Positions 15,105 to 24,812 of a DNA stretch of 64,000 nucleotides are shown here, piece by piece. The stretch's first letter is position 1; each line of letters opens with the position of its first letter. The position numbers and the translations under genes are program-made. The stretch covers positions 20,932 to 84,931 of the forward strand of contig JAHXIO010000004.1 in NCBI GenBank assembly GCA_025655595.1, given 5' to 3'. The notes beneath the pieces are model-generated. The model was not told the origin of the DNA, did no database searches, and saw only the letters and a program-made list of their open reading frames with translations. Origin of the DNA: Candidatus Thiodiazotropha sp. (ex Monitilora ramsayi) (GTDB lineage: Bacteria > Pseudomonadota > Gammaproteobacteria > Chromatiales > Chromatiaceae).

Positions 15105-18045
15105 GATGTGGCTTTGATATTTTTGGTAAGTCGATAATAACCCGGGTGCCGTTACCCGACGTTGAGTCGATACTGATGGCACCCTGGTGATCGGAAATAA
15201 TCTTATAGGCCATTGCCAGGCCCAGCCCTGTACCCTCACCCGGTGGTTTGGTTGTGAAGAAGGGTTCAAAAATGTAGCCCTGGTTCTCGTCTGAAATACC
15301 CTCTCCCTGATCGACGACCTCAATACGCATACAGTCGGCAATTTCATTGGCAGTCAGTTCAACCGCATCACCGGGAGACGAGGCGTCACAGGCATTGGTC
15401 AGGATATTCACCAAAACTTGAGAGAGCCCCTGACGATCCCCTTCGATGGTCAGTTCCTCTGGGCAGAGATTTTGGCAGCTCACCTGACGGCCGTGATGTG
15501 TCAACTTCACCAGCCGGATTGCCTCATCCGCTACATCCTTGAGGGAGAAGCGGCGGATATCGGTGCCGATACCTCCGCTGCGACTGAAGTTCATTAGCGT
15601 CTTGACGATCGCGGTTATGCGTTGGGTCTGATTGAGGATCTCATCGATACTCTCTTTTACCAGTTCGGGTTCCTCCTCATGACGCAGATTTTGCGCCAAA
15701 GAAGCGATACCGGTGACCGGGTTGCCGATCTCATGTGCCACCCCGGCAGCCAGACGACCGATAGAGGCGAGCCGCTCGCTGTGTGCCAGTTCTGCCTCGA
15801 GGGTTTCCAGGTTGGTCAGATCTTCCATCAGAATGACCTGGCTGGTTCGTGCTTCCTCTACCGGGTGATCGACCGGCATCGGGCCCGGAATCGCAGCCTT
15901 GTGCAGGTTGAACCAGCGCTTGCTGTTCTCATGCGTCAATTCCAGATGGTAGATATGTTCGTCAGTTGCTGAGGCAAAACCGGCAAGGAGATGTCCCCAG
16001 GGTTCGGGTAGACGATGCAGAGGCACGCCGACTGCGTCGCGGGCTGGCAGCCCGGTCATGACCTCCATAGCCAGATTCCAGATGGTGACGGTGCGCAGCT
16101 TATCGATGGTACAGACGCCCAGAGGGAGATCGAGCAACACCTGGCGATGGTAGCGTCGCAGGTTGTCCAGGTCGCCACTCAGGCCCCGCAAGCGTGAGCG
16201 GGAGTGCTCCAACTGGTCTTCTATAAACCGCATGGAGTCGGCGAGGGCGGTCTGAGTATGGATATCGAGCTGCAGTCTCCGGTTGATAATCATATGCGCC
16301 AGTTGAGGCCCCAGCAGACCGGAGAGATTGCGCTCGATGCGCTCACGCAATCGGCGTAACTGGGAGGGCCGGGTCTCGTTCACGGAGAGACTCAGGTCAC
16401 TGAGTGCCTGTTTGACCTCGCGCTCGGCGGCTTCGCCACCCAACATCTGCGCCAGCTGCTTGGAGAACTGTGCTGAAGAACCGGCGTTGACCATACCGCC
16501 CAATGGGATCATCGATTCGCTGCAGCAGGCACTGGCCGCCTCCTGTTCGCCACGGCTCTGTTTGCCCACCAGAGAGCCGAAGACAAACAGCAGCGTATTC
16601 GCCGTCAGCGACCAGAAAGTGGCGAATTCCCACTGATCCATACCCGATGCCAGGCGTAGTGCCGGGATGTCAAACTCGGTACGGATGAAGCCGGAACTCT
16701 CCAGCAACGGCAGCAGAAGCGTGGCTGACCAGATCGCGATGCCTGCCAGCAATCCCAGGATCAGACCGAGACGATTAGCCCGTCGCCAGTAGAGCAGGCC
16801 AACGATACCCGGTAGAAACTGGACTACGGCCACAAATGAGATCAGACCCAGTTGCACCAGCCCTTGATGCTTCTCCAGCAGGATATAGAAGCCATATCCG
16901 GCCATGATGATGAGGGCGATCAATAGACGCCGGCCCAGCAGCAGCCAGCGATAGAGGTTGACCTGGGGATCTGGGAAGTTGGTCGGTAGCAGAATATGGT
17001 TCAGGGTCATCGACGAGAGCGCCAGGGTGGTGATGATCATCATGGCGCTGGCCGACGAGACACCGCCGATGAAGGCCAAAATGGGCAGCCAGGAGGGACC
17101 GGTTTCCAGACTGAGCCCGAGTGCGTAGTAGTCAGGATGAACTTTGAGCTGTAGTGCTTCTCCGGCCCATAGAATCAGCGGGATCGGAAGATTGATCAGG
17201 AGGAGGAACAAAGGGAAGGCCCAACTGGCAGTACGCAGGGCCTTGGGCTCAAAATTTTCCGTGAAGAGCATATGAAACTGTCGTGGCAGCAGGAAGGCTG
17301 CCGCGAAGGCCAGGAGCAGCAGTGTAGCCCAAGGACCTTCTCTGACCGGTTGATAAAGCCTCTCGATGGCCTCGGGATGAATCTGGAGCCACTGGTCGAG
17401 GCCGTCCAGACCTCCGAAGACCCCCACAAGGGCGGTTGCGCCAATGACGAGCAGTGCCAGCAGTTTTACCAATGATTCAAAAGCAATGGCGGCAACCAGA
17501 CCGCGATGTTTTTCACGACTGGTACTGTGTCTGGCACCGAACAGGATGGCGAAAACCACCAGTGTGCTACAGAAGATCAATGCCAGGCTGCGCGGTGTCG
17601 CCGATTGACTGACCACAGTCAGGGAGTCGGTTACCGCGCGGATCTGGAGCGCGATGTAGGGGAGGGTGCCCACCAACATAAATAGGGTGACCAGTATACC
17701 GGCCAGTTGGCTCCGGTAGCGGAATGCGAACAGATCCGCCAACGAGGTCAGTTGGTACTCTTGTGTCAGTCTGAGTATGGGCTGAAGCAGCAGTGGTGCG
17801 AGAGCGAACGCCAGGGTCACCCCCAGGTAGACAGTGAGAAACAAATAGCCCTGCGTTTGCGCAAATCCAACGCTGCCGTAGTAGGTCCAGGAAGTCGCAT
17901 AGACACCCAGGGAGAAGACATACACCATCGGGTGACGTATCAGTTTTTCCGGTATTTTGCCGCTGTCTGCGGCATAGGCGATCAGGAACAGCAGAACCAG
18001 ATAAGTAAATCCGACACCGAAAAGCAGTCCGAGGTCATGGGTCAT
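15082..18045 (-). CDS. CbrA-like sensor histidine kinase with N-terminal sodium:solute symporter domain
   Basis: A 987-residue membrane kinase. The N-terminal half (about 1-500) is an SSS-type transporter domain with some 13 membrane segments. A linker and a PAS-like region (about 600-720; LPLGVCTIDKLRTVTIWNLAMEVMTG) follow, then HisKA with the H-box ASIGRLAAGVAHEIGNPVTG, and HATPase_c with DQGEGI, TTKPPGEGTGLGLAMAYKII. This is the architecture of CbrA and CrbS, sensors that control carbon-source use (including acs in several gammaproteobacteria). The 64-residue membrane protein gene upstream overlaps its start by 11 bases and the NtrC-type regulator overlaps its end, giving a CbrX-CbrA-CbrB-like operon about 5 kb from the acetate genes. 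Confidence 0.92.
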   Translation of the reverse strand: MTHDLGLLFGVGFTYLVLLFLIAYAADSGKIPEKLIRHPMVYVFSLGVYATSWTYYGSVGFAQTQGYLFLTVYLGVTLAFALAPLLLQPILRLTQEYQLTSLADLFAFRYRSQLAGILVTLFMLVGTLPYIALQIRAVTDSLTVVSQSATPRSLALIFCSTLVVFAILFGARHSTSREKHRGLVAAIAFESLVKLLALLVIGATALVGVFGGLDGLDQWLQIHPEAIERLYQPVREGPWATLLLLAFAAAFLLPRQFHMLFTENFEPKALRTASWAFPLFLLLINLPIPLILWAGEALQLKVHPDYYALGLSLETGPSWLPILAFIGGVSSASAMMIITTLALSSMTLNHILLPTNFPDPQVNLYRWLLLGRRLLIALIIMAGYGFYILLEKHQGLVQLGLISFVAVVQFLPGIVGLLYWRRANRLGLILGLLAGIAIWSATLLLPLLESSGFIRTEFDIPALRLASGMDQWEFATFWSLTANTLLFVFGSLVGKQSRGEQEAASACCSESMIPLGGMVNAGSSAQFSKQLAQMLGGEAAEREVKQALSDLSLSVNETRPSQLRRLRERIERNLSGLLGPQLAHMIINRRLQLDIHTQTALADSMRFIEDQLEHSRSRLRGLSGDLDNLRRYHRQVLLDLPLGVCTIDKLRTVTIWNLAMEVMTGLPARDAVGVPLHRLPEPWGHLLAGFASATDEHIYHLELTHENSKRWFNLHKAAIPGPMPVDHPVEEARTSQVILMEDLTNLETLEAELAHSERLASIGRLAAGVAHEIGNPVTGIASLAQNLRHEEEPELVKESIDEILNQTQRITAIVKTLMNFSRSGGIGTDIRRFSLKDVADEAIRLVKLTHHGRQVSCQNLCPEELTIEGDRQGLSQVLVNILTNACDASSPGDAVELTANEIADCMRIEVVDQGEGISDENQGYIFEPFFTTKPPGEGTGLGLAMAYKIISDHQGAISIDSTSGNGTRVIIDLPKISKPHHESRINY

Positions 18046-18229
18046 GGTGGCGGCGCTGTATCCAGGCGATGAAGATGATGATAGCGAGCCAAAGCAGGTA
18101 GGGGATGTACCAGGGGCTATCCTTCGAGGTCCACCAGATCATGACCGGGGTCGACAGTAGAAGCAGGATTACCAGACCGAGCGCGAGAGTCCGGTCGAGT
18201 TGGCGTTCGGGGGGCGGTGTTTCTCGCAT
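18035..18229 (-). CDS. Small two-helix membrane protein upstream of the kinase (CbrX-like position)
   Basis: A 64-residue protein with two hydrophobic segments (about residues 15-33 and 41-57) and a basic C-terminus (QRRHHDP). Its stop overlaps the start of the SSS kinase by 11 bases, so the two are translationally coupled. In Pseudomonas the small gene cbrX precedes cbrA in the same way. The position and size match that gene; sequence homology was not tested. It may tune synthesis or membrane assembly of the kinase. Confidence 0.8.
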   Translation of the reverse strand: MRETPPPERQLDRTLALGLVILLLLSTPVMIWWTSKDSPWYIPYLLWLAIIIFIAWIQRRHHDP

Positions 18230-18317
18230 CCCAAGAGCCTAGCAGCTGTTACGGAATGTAACAACTTCAGCTATTTCCCAAGGCGCTATCCGAGGGATGT
18301 CAGGTTTTGAAAACGGC

Positions 18318-19283
18318 TTACTTTTTCATACCGTGGATGGATTCGATTATCTCATTCAGCTTTGCCGCAAGCTCAGTGGGTTCGAACTTGGGAACGTATG
18401 CATCAGCGCCTACACCCCTGCCCAGGGCCATATTGGCATCCGCCGAAAGCGATGAATGCATAATGATGGGAATGTCCGAGAGTCTCTGATCCTCTTTGAT
18501 CTTCTTCGTCAATACATACCCGTCCATCTCCGGCATCTCCACATCCGTCAGTATCACCTGGATGAAATCGCTCGCTTTGTGACCCGTAGCCTCGGCTCGC
18601 TCTGTGATCTCCTTCAGCTTATCCCAGGCTTCAGAGCCGTTTTTGGTGCCGATATATTTGATCCCCATGTGATTCATGGTGCGGATGATCTGGTCCCTGG
18701 CTACAGCGGAATCATCGGCGAATAGAAGGGTGATATCGCTGTCTCCAACATCCTGGATGCCTTCGAAAATATCTGAGCTCTGGCCAAAGCCCGAGGTTTG
18801 ACTGAGGACCATCTCCACATCCATGATCATGACCAGGCGCTTGTCTTTCAGTTCGGTCACCGCAGTCACAAGGCCGCCGTGCTGCTGGGCCATCATGGCG
18901 GGTGGTACCTTGACGTCTTCCCATGCCAATCGCTCGATGGTGTCGACCGAATGCACCAGAAAGCCCTGCACATTTTTGTTGTACTCGGTGACGATGAGGA
19001 TTTCAGGCTTGTCTTCCGACTGGATATTGCAGAAATCGGGGAGATTGATCACCGGTATCATATTGCCGCGTAGGCTGACCATCCCCTCTACAGAGGCGGG
19101 CATATCCGGTGCATGGGTGATCTCAGGTACCAGCATGACCTCTCTGACTTTGAAGACATTCACCCCGTATGTCTCTTCTCGTCCCGTATGAACATCCTTA
19201 CCGAGGCTGAAAAGCAGCACTTCCAGTCGGTTGGTTCCGGCCAAACGGGTACGGTCATCGACGGATTTGATAAAGTTTGCCAT
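18318..19283 (-). CDS. cheV: Chemotaxis protein CheV
   Basis: A 321-residue coupling protein with a CheW-like domain (about 18-160) fused to a receiver domain (about 180-315; Asp in VILTDVEMPEMDGY). It links chemoreceptors to CheA and is adjusted by phosphorylation. The start at 19283 (MANFIKSVDDRTRLAGTNRLEVLLFSLG) matches the family and removes seven residues of an alternative upstream start. It stands alone, with no other che genes nearby, as is usual for cheV. It is divergent from the K+ channel operon. Confidence 0.93.
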   Translation of the reverse strand: MANFIKSVDDRTRLAGTNRLEVLLFSLGKDVHTGREETYGVNVFKVREVMLVPEITHAPDMPASVEGMVSLRGNMIPVINLPDFCNIQSEDKPEILIVTEYNKNVQGFLVHSVDTIERLAWEDVKVPPAMMAQQHGGLVTAVTELKDKRLVMIMDVEMVLSQTSGFGQSSDIFEGIQDVGDSDITLLFADDSAVARDQIIRTMNHMGIKYIGTKNGSEAWDKLKEITERAEATGHKASDFIQVILTDVEMPEMDGYVLTKKIKEDQRLSDIPIIMHSSLSADANMALGRGVGADAYVPKFEPTELAAKLNEIIESIHGMKK

Positions 19284-19497
19284 TGAGATTCCACCCAGAT
19301 GCAAAAAATATGAGCCGGCAGGGGGAGAGGCTTCTGACCTTCAACCTGTCCGGGACTATCACGCAATATAGCGGTCGTTCCTGGGAAAGCTTTAACGGCT
19401 CGTTGGTGTATATATCTGCGCAGCATTAACGAATACTGGAAAAAGAACCTTTTTTACACCAAGATCAATGGCTGACACTGTTTGAGGAGAAAATGGC

Positions 19498-19881
19498 GTG
19501 AATCCGGAGAAGGTCCTTTTTGGTTTTTTTATCGTTCTGGCATTGACGCTTAACTTCGGCTTCTTTGTCGGAGACCTGGACAACCCAGATCATCACCACG
19601 TATATGAGCTGTTTGCCGTCATTGTGGTGAACCTGGTGGCCACCATTCTCAAATTCGGTGACCGTACTCAGATGGGGGCGGTACTGTTGGCGACCAGTCT
19701 GGTGGCGATGCTGCAGCTCTTCGCCGCTGCGCTGGTCTGGACAATGGTTGTGCATGTGACCGGTACCGGTCTGACGTCTGTGGCAATGGCCAGCATTGTC
19801 TCCCTTTCCGGTGGCGCCATGCTGGCCAATGTGATTTCGGTAATCCTATTGATTATTGAAACCGTGATGCTGCGTCGGTAA
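19498..19881 (+). CDS. DUF6394-type small membrane protein
   Basis: A 127-residue protein, GTG start with GAGGAG about 10 bases upstream. Four hydrophobic segments are visible (residues about 5-22, 35-50, 57-82 and 93-122). A His cluster, DHHH, sits in the first loop. I recall this family only as a domain of unknown function (DUF6394) that occurs next to TrkA-domain ion channels. The channel gene starts 23 bases downstream, so it may be an accessory subunit; that is inference. Confidence 0.7.
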   Translation: MNPEKVLFGFFIVLALTLNFGFFVGDLDNPDHHHVYELFAVIVVNLVATILKFGDRTQMGAVLLATSLVAMLQLFAAALVWTMVVHVTGTGLTSVAMASIVSLSGGAMLANVISVILLIIETVMLRR

Positions 19882-19904
19882 ATACACGCCGATACGGGTC
19901 TCTG

Positions 19905-21608
19905 ATGGAAAATATCGTCTTCCTCATCTTCAGGCGCATGCGAGCGCCATTGTTGATTCTTGTGTTGACCTACTCCATCGCCATTCTGGGGCTGGTGTTG
20001 ATTCCAGGACGGGATGCAGACGGTAATGTTTGGCATATGGATTTCTTCCATGCCTTCTACTTTGTCAGTTTCATGGCCAGTACCATCGGTTTCGGAGAAA
20101 TTCCTTACGAATTTACCGCCGGGCAGCGGTTATGGGTCAGTTTTTCCATCTTCTTCACTGTTGTGGTCTGGCTCTACTCCATCGGTACCGTCCTGGCCTT
20201 GTTGAAGGACGAGACTTTTCAACATGCGCTGACGGAGCGCCGCTTCGCACGCCAGATCAAGCGAATGCGCGAGGCTTTCTATCTCGTCTGCGGTTACGGA
20301 CAGACCGGTGAGGCGCTGGTGAAATCACTCACCGACCGGAATCAACATGCCGTAGTGATCGATATCCTCCAGGATCGGGTCAATCTGCTCAAATTGGAGA
20401 ATCTTAGGGAGTATGTGCCAGGCCTCTGCGGGGATGCCCGGTTACCGGCTCATCTGCTTGAGGCGGGTTTGAACCATCCCCGCTGTAGAGGGGTAGTGGC
20501 ACTGACCAATTCCAATGAGGCCAATCTCAAAGTCGCCATCACCTCGAAGCTGCTGCACCCGGAGATCGAGGTTATCTGCCGTGCCGACTCCCATGACATT
20601 GAAGCAAACATGGCCTCATTCGGTACCGATTACATTATCGACCCTTTTGATACCTTCGCACTGCATCTGGCTACCGCTATTCAGGCGCCTTGCCTCAGCT
20701 TGTTGCAAGACTGGCTTTCAATGGGACATAGCGACCTGTTGAAAGACCCCGTCTATCCTCCCTGTGAGGGGCTATGGGTGATCTGTGGTTATGGGCGTTT
20801 CGGCAAAGCCATCTATGACAAATTGATCAGGGAGGGGCTGGAAGTCATCGTTGTGGAAGCGAATCCCGATACCACGGGCATCCCCTCTACCGCCTTCGTG
20901 ATGGGACGTGGAACCGAGGCCAATACCCTGATGGAGGCTGATATCGAAAGGGCGGCCGGACTTGTGGCCGGTACCGACAATGATGCCAATAATCTCTCAA
21001 TCATCATGACGGCCAGAGAGCTGAATCAGGACCTTTTCGTGATTATGCGGCAGAACCGGAAGGATAATGACCCAGTGATCGAGGCGGTCCGTGCCGATAT
21101 GGTGATGCTACCCAGCGAGATCATTGCCAACCAGATACGTGTGCTGCTGGGTGCACCGATGCAGCATCAGTTCGTCAAGCTGGTACTGCACCAGGAGGAT
21201 GAGTGGGCCTGTGAGCTGATCAGCCGGATCTCTGCCCTGGTGACAAGCCATGCACCGGAGGTTTGGGAGGTAGCGTTTACGGAAGAGGATTCCCACGCTG
21301 TCTGTGCACATGTCAGGCGGGGTGAGCAGCTCACATTAGCTCAATTGATGATAGATCCTCGCAACAGAGAGACCAATCTGCCTTGTATTCCGCTTATGTT
21401 GCTACGCCACAATGAGTGGGTACTACTGCCGGATCCTGAGCTAAGTGTCCAGAAAGACGATCATTTTCTCTTCTGCGGTTCACATTATGGCCGGGATCGC
21501 ATGGAATGGACGCTGCAGAACGAGAACGCATTGAGCTATATACTAACCGGAGAGGCCAGGCCGGAGGGGTGGATCTGGCGCCGACTCATCAATAAGGGGG
21601 CGACATGA
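19905..21608 (+). CDS. Potassium channel family protein with two TrkA-N (RCK) domains
   Basis: A 567-residue inner-membrane protein. Two membrane helices (about 13-31 and 71-101) flank a pore loop, FVSFMASTIGFGEIP, a variant of the TVGYGD potassium filter. Two cytoplasmic nucleotide-binding domains follow, with Rossmann glycine motifs VCGYGQTGEALV (about 127) and VICGYGRFGKAIYD (about 290), then TrkA-C-like regions. Such channels are gated by NAD(H), nucleotides or ions. The filter ends in Glu rather than Asp, so strict K+ selectivity is not certain. Its last four bases overlap the start of a hemerythrin gene (ATGA). Confidence 0.88.
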   Translation: MENIVFLIFRRMRAPLLILVLTYSIAILGLVLIPGRDADGNVWHMDFFHAFYFVSFMASTIGFGEIPYEFTAGQRLWVSFSIFFTVVVWLYSIGTVLALLKDETFQHALTERRFARQIKRMREAFYLVCGYGQTGEALVKSLTDRNQHAVVIDILQDRVNLLKLENLREYVPGLCGDARLPAHLLEAGLNHPRCRGVVALTNSNEANLKVAITSKLLHPEIEVICRADSHDIEANMASFGTDYIIDPFDTFALHLATAIQAPCLSLLQDWLSMGHSDLLKDPVYPPCEGLWVICGYGRFGKAIYDKLIREGLEVIVVEANPDTTGIPSTAFVMGRGTEANTLMEADIERAAGLVAGTDNDANNLSIIMTARELNQDLFVIMRQNRKDNDPVIEAVRADMVMLPSEIIANQIRVLLGAPMQHQFVKLVLHQEDEWACELISRISALVTSHAPEVWEVAFTEEDSHAVCAHVRRGEQLTLAQLMIDPRNRETNLPCIPLMLLRHNEWVLLPDPELSVQKDDHFLFCGSHYGRDRMEWTLQNENALSYILTGEARPEGWIWRRLINKGAT

Positions 21609-22162
21609 GCCAATTGCTGGAGAAACTCCATCACGACCATATCAATCTTTCTCGATTACTCGATTTGCTGAGCGCGCAATTGGATGCCCTGTTTGCCGGT
21701 CATGAATCGGATTTCGATCTGAAAATCGAGCTGCTCGACTATATCGAGCACTATGCTGAACAACATCATCACCCTACCGAAGACATCATTAACCAGTCGG
21801 CCTTCGCCAAACCGTCAATGCAGGAACATGAGGCGCTCTATCAGAGAGTCAGCCGAGAGCATGAAGCGTTGTTGGGAATGGCCCGCCGTTTTCGGGAAAC
21901 CCTGGAAGGGATCATGCAGGGAGAGGTATTGCGTCGGGATGAGGTTGAAACCCGTGGGCGCGAGTTTATTGCCCTGCAGAGACAGCATATCGACCTGGAA
22001 GAGCAGGAGATATTTCCGCTGGTCTCACAGGCCCTGAGCGACAAAGAGTGGGAGAAGCTGGAGCAGAAGATCCCGCATATGGATGATCCGGTTTTTCACC
22101 GCCAGGACTACAATCGGTTTCGGAGTCTCATTGATTATCTGGAGCTGCACGAATCAGAGTGA
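21605..22162 (+). CDS. Hemerythrin HHE domain protein
   Basis: A 185-residue soluble di-iron protein. The HHE ligands are visible in order: KLHHDHINLSRLL near residue 8, HYAEQHHHPTEDII near 50, EHEALY near 80, and HIDLEEQEIFPL near 125. Hemerythrin-like proteins bind O2 or NO, or repair Fe-S centres (YtfE type). Its ATG overlaps the stop of the channel gene, so the two proteins are made together at a coupled ratio; an O2 or NO signal acting on the channel is an attractive but unproven idea. Confidence 0.9.
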   Translation: MSQLLEKLHHDHINLSRLLDLLSAQLDALFAGHESDFDLKIELLDYIEHYAEQHHHPTEDIINQSAFAKPSMQEHEALYQRVSREHEALLGMARRFRETLEGIMQGEVLRRDEVETRGREFIALQRQHIDLEEQEIFPLVSQALSDKEWEKLEQKIPHMDDPVFHRQDYNRFRSLIDYLELHESE

Positions 22163-22294
22163 TTGCTGGCGGATAGCTCCAGTCAGATAGACTTTGGCTT
22201 CACTTCCAGTAATGAATGAAAGCGGTAAAGATTTGGCAACGCCTTGTCGATAAGGGGAATATTCCCTTAGGTGAGGTTGAGGTGCCGGGTGGTC

Positions 22295-23206
22295 ATGTCA
22301 TCAGTTCTTTCAAGGTGTTCGCATTTAACGCTGCGAGGCCTCTATCTGGCACTGGCCTGTCTTTTCAGTTCGAGTCCAACTTTTGCTGCGGAATCGCTCG
22401 AAGCTGAGATCTACATGGCTCAGGTCCACGAATCGGAGTGGGCATTCAAAGGTTCTCCAGCCCTGTGTGAACTCGAACATGAAATTCCACAGTTCGGCCA
22501 TGCGAGATTTCAGCGGCTTGCAGGTGAGAGTCTTTCGTTTCGTATCGATACCTATCAACCCATCCCGGAAAAGATCGAAGGTGTATTAAGGGAGGTCTCC
22601 CCCGAATGGGAGCACAACGATCCCGATCCACTGGAGCAGATGGTGGTGATCAAATCTGGTCAGCGACCGGTTGCCCTGGACAGACGGCCTGCGGGTTGGC
22701 TGCTCTCTTCCCTGGCCAAAGGACAGATCGGCAGTTTCGATCTGCTCGATTGGAACGACAGCCGCAAACAGGTCCACATTCGCCTTTCTCCGGTTAAATT
22801 TCAGAGGCCCTATCGGGAGTTCAAGCAGTGCCTGAAAAAGCAGTCGGGCAGCGGTTTCGAGGCGTTACGCCGGACTACAGTGAATTTTGCCCTGGATGTT
22901 CACGAACTGGACGCAGAAGCACAAGAGATACTGGAAGATTTGGCGGACTATATTGCGGCGGATGATCGGGTTTCCACCGTTCGCATCTCAGGTCATGCGG
23001 ATGATCAGGGAAAGCCGCGATACAATCTTCGGCTGTCGGCAAAGCGTGCAAAAAGGGTCAGTGAATTCCTTGCCGGGAAGGGGATCGAACTCTCGCGCAT
23101 TTCCACTCGCCACTATGGTGAATCCAGGCCGAAGATTCGCAAGAGAACTGAGGTTGCAAGGGCGGCCAACCGGCGCGCAGAGATTGAACTGGTCAGAGGA
23201 AAATAG
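22295..23206 (+). CDS. motY: MotY-like sodium-type flagellar stator (T-ring) protein
   Basis: A 303-residue exported protein. The start at 22295 gives an N-terminal signal peptide ending near PTFA-AES. Residues about 30-170 match the MotY N-terminal domain (ESEWAFKGSPALCELEHEIPQFGHARFQRLAGESLSFRIDTY) and about 190-300 form an OmpA-like peptidoglycan-binding domain (VRISGHADDQGKPRYNLRLSAKRAKRV, RANRRAEIELV). In Vibrio and Pseudomonas MotY forms the T ring that anchors the stators. The conserved Cys in LCELEH and the later CLKKQ may pair. It supports flagellar motility with CheV nearby. Confidence 0.85.
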   Translation: MSSVLSRCSHLTLRGLYLALACLFSSSPTFAAESLEAEIYMAQVHESEWAFKGSPALCELEHEIPQFGHARFQRLAGESLSFRIDTYQPIPEKIEGVLREVSPEWEHNDPDPLEQMVVIKSGQRPVALDRRPAGWLLSSLAKGQIGSFDLLDWNDSRKQVHIRLSPVKFQRPYREFKQCLKKQSGSGFEALRRTTVNFALDVHELDAEAQEILEDLADYIAADDRVSTVRISGHADDQGKPRYNLRLSAKRAKRVSEFLAGKGIELSRISTRHYGESRPKIRKRTEVARAANRRAEIELVRGK

Positions 23207-23352
23207 CGAGGAAACTCTGAGATTATTATTGTCGATCACTATTGGTAATCAGGTGGAAAATTCCCCGGTGTTTCCTCCTTTGCTTTGGTGATTAGCGGTC
23301 AGCCACTCTATTTGATCGATATCGGCTGAGGACTCAGGGATTTCATCATCTG

Positions 23353-24492
23353 TCAGATATTGAATACCGATCTGATGGATGTCACAACCCGGTCTGCGGT
23401 ATGGCCGTCCCAAAGATCGGGCGATTTGCCCTTACCGGTCTCTCCGGCGATGACCTGATCGATTTTGCTATCGATATCGTCCAGGGTACAGAGCTGATTG
23501 GTCCCTTGGGTGATAGTGATCGGCCGCTCGGTGTTGGGGCGGAGAGTGAGACAGGGAATACCCAGATAGCTCGTCTCCTCCTGCAGGCCGCCGGAATCCG
23601 TCACCGCCAGTCGGCAGTTGAAGATCAGGTTCATGAAGCTGATATAGTTCTGTGGCTCCAGTAGCCTGATCTCCGGTTTTCCCTCCAGCGTATCGATGAG
23701 TCCGGTATTTTCCAGATTTTTTCTCGTGCGCGGATGGACAGGAAAGATGATCGGCATCTGTTTCGACAGACGGACAATCATGTCGCACAGGGCTTTCAGC
23801 GAGGTTGGATTATCCACATTGGCGGGACGATGCAGGGTAAGAACGGCATAGTCGCCCTGAGTCACCCCGTACTTTTCATAGACCGGCACTGCCTCAATGG
23901 CTTCCCGCATCATCTCGAGAGAGTCGATCATGATATTGCCTACCCGCACGATCTTTTCCTTGGCCACTCCCTCATGCTGCAGGTTTTCGTCACCATCAGG
24001 GGAGGGGGTCCAGAGTAGATCAGCCAGTACATCGGTGGCGAGGCGGTTTACCTCTTCCGGCATGGTGCGGTCGAACGAACGCAGCCCTGCTTCCAGATGG
24101 GCAATCATCGGCCTGTTGAGGCCGGTTGCGGCATCATTCTGATCATGGTCAAAGACAACCTTGGTGGCCGCCAGGGTGCAGGCGATGGTCGAATTGACGT
24201 CACCCACTACCACGACCATATCGGGCCTTTTCTCCATGACCACCTTCTCGTAGGCGATCATCACTCTGCCTGTCTGCTCGGCATGACTACCGCTGCCTGC
24301 TCCCAGGTGGATGTGCGGTTCCGGCAGGCGCAGATCCTGAAAAAAGGCGTCGGACATGTTCAGGTCGTAGTGCTGGCCGGTATGGACGATCACAGGCTCC
24401 AGCTCCGACTCCTTCATCAAGGCATGGTAGAGCGGGGCGATCTTCATGAAATTGGGTCTTGCGGCAGCGATCAGGTGGATGGTCCGTTTCAT
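23353..24492 (-). CDS. wecB: UDP-N-acetylglucosamine 2-epimerase (non-hydrolysing)
   Basis: A 379-residue cytosolic enzyme that interconverts UDP-GlcNAc and UDP-ManNAc for surface polysaccharide synthesis. Typical signatures: AARPNFMKIAPL at the N-terminus, VHTGQHYDLNMSDAFFQDL, VVVGDVNSTIA, HLEAGLRSFDRTMPEEVNR and TDSGGLQEETSYLGIPCLTLRPNTERPIT. It stands alone on the minus strand here, not inside a polysaccharide cluster. The start has only a weak ribosome-binding site. Confidence 0.94.
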   Translation of the reverse strand: MKRTIHLIAAARPNFMKIAPLYHALMKESELEPVIVHTGQHYDLNMSDAFFQDLRLPEPHIHLGAGSGSHAEQTGRVMIAYEKVVMEKRPDMVVVVGDVNSTIACTLAATKVVFDHDQNDAATGLNRPMIAHLEAGLRSFDRTMPEEVNRLATDVLADLLWTPSPDGDENLQHEGVAKEKIVRVGNIMIDSLEMMREAIEAVPVYEKYGVTQGDYAVLTLHRPANVDNPTSLKALCDMIVRLSKQMPIIFPVHPRTRKNLENTGLIDTLEGKPEIRLLEPQNYISFMNLIFNCRLAVTDSGGLQEETSYLGIPCLTLRPNTERPITITQGTNQLCTLDDIDSKIDQVIAGETGKGKSPDLWDGHTADRVVTSIRSVFNI

Positions 24493-24620
24493 AGGATATG
24501 GCTCGTTATTTGTATTCGTGTTGGTTGTTATGCCTAGCTTATTTTGCGACCGGGCTTCGCTATTCTGTAGCAGTTGTCCGATTGACGCCAGTGAAGGAAA
24601 CAGATCTGTCTTTGGGGGAA

Positions 24621-24696
24621 TGGTGGGCGCAACAGGGATCGAACCTGTGACCTCTGCAATGTGACTGCAGCGCTCTCCCAGCTGAGCTATGCGCCC
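24621..24696 (-). tRNA. tRNA-Val (anticodon CAC)
   Basis: A 76-nt cloverleaf on the minus strand with 7-bp acceptor stem GGGCGCA/TGCGCCC, discriminator A and encoded CCA. The anticodon stem CTGCA/TGCAG closes the loop GTCACAT, giving CAC with U33. It reads GUG. It lies in the gap between wecB and gltX and faces away from gltX. Confidence 0.95.
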
Positions 24697-24812
24697 TCAG
24701 AAGGTGAGCAGCGAATTCTAATGGGGTTGCAGAGGGGCGTCAAACAGTCACTGCCGAATCGCGGTGGGTCTGATAGAATCGCGTTTTCTCAATTTCCCTT
24801 GTTGTGAGATCG

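Noticed and set aside
24621..24696. tRNA gene as island attachment site
   Set aside because: The genes on both sides (wecB, gltX) are core, and no integrase or repeated tRNA 3' end is visible.
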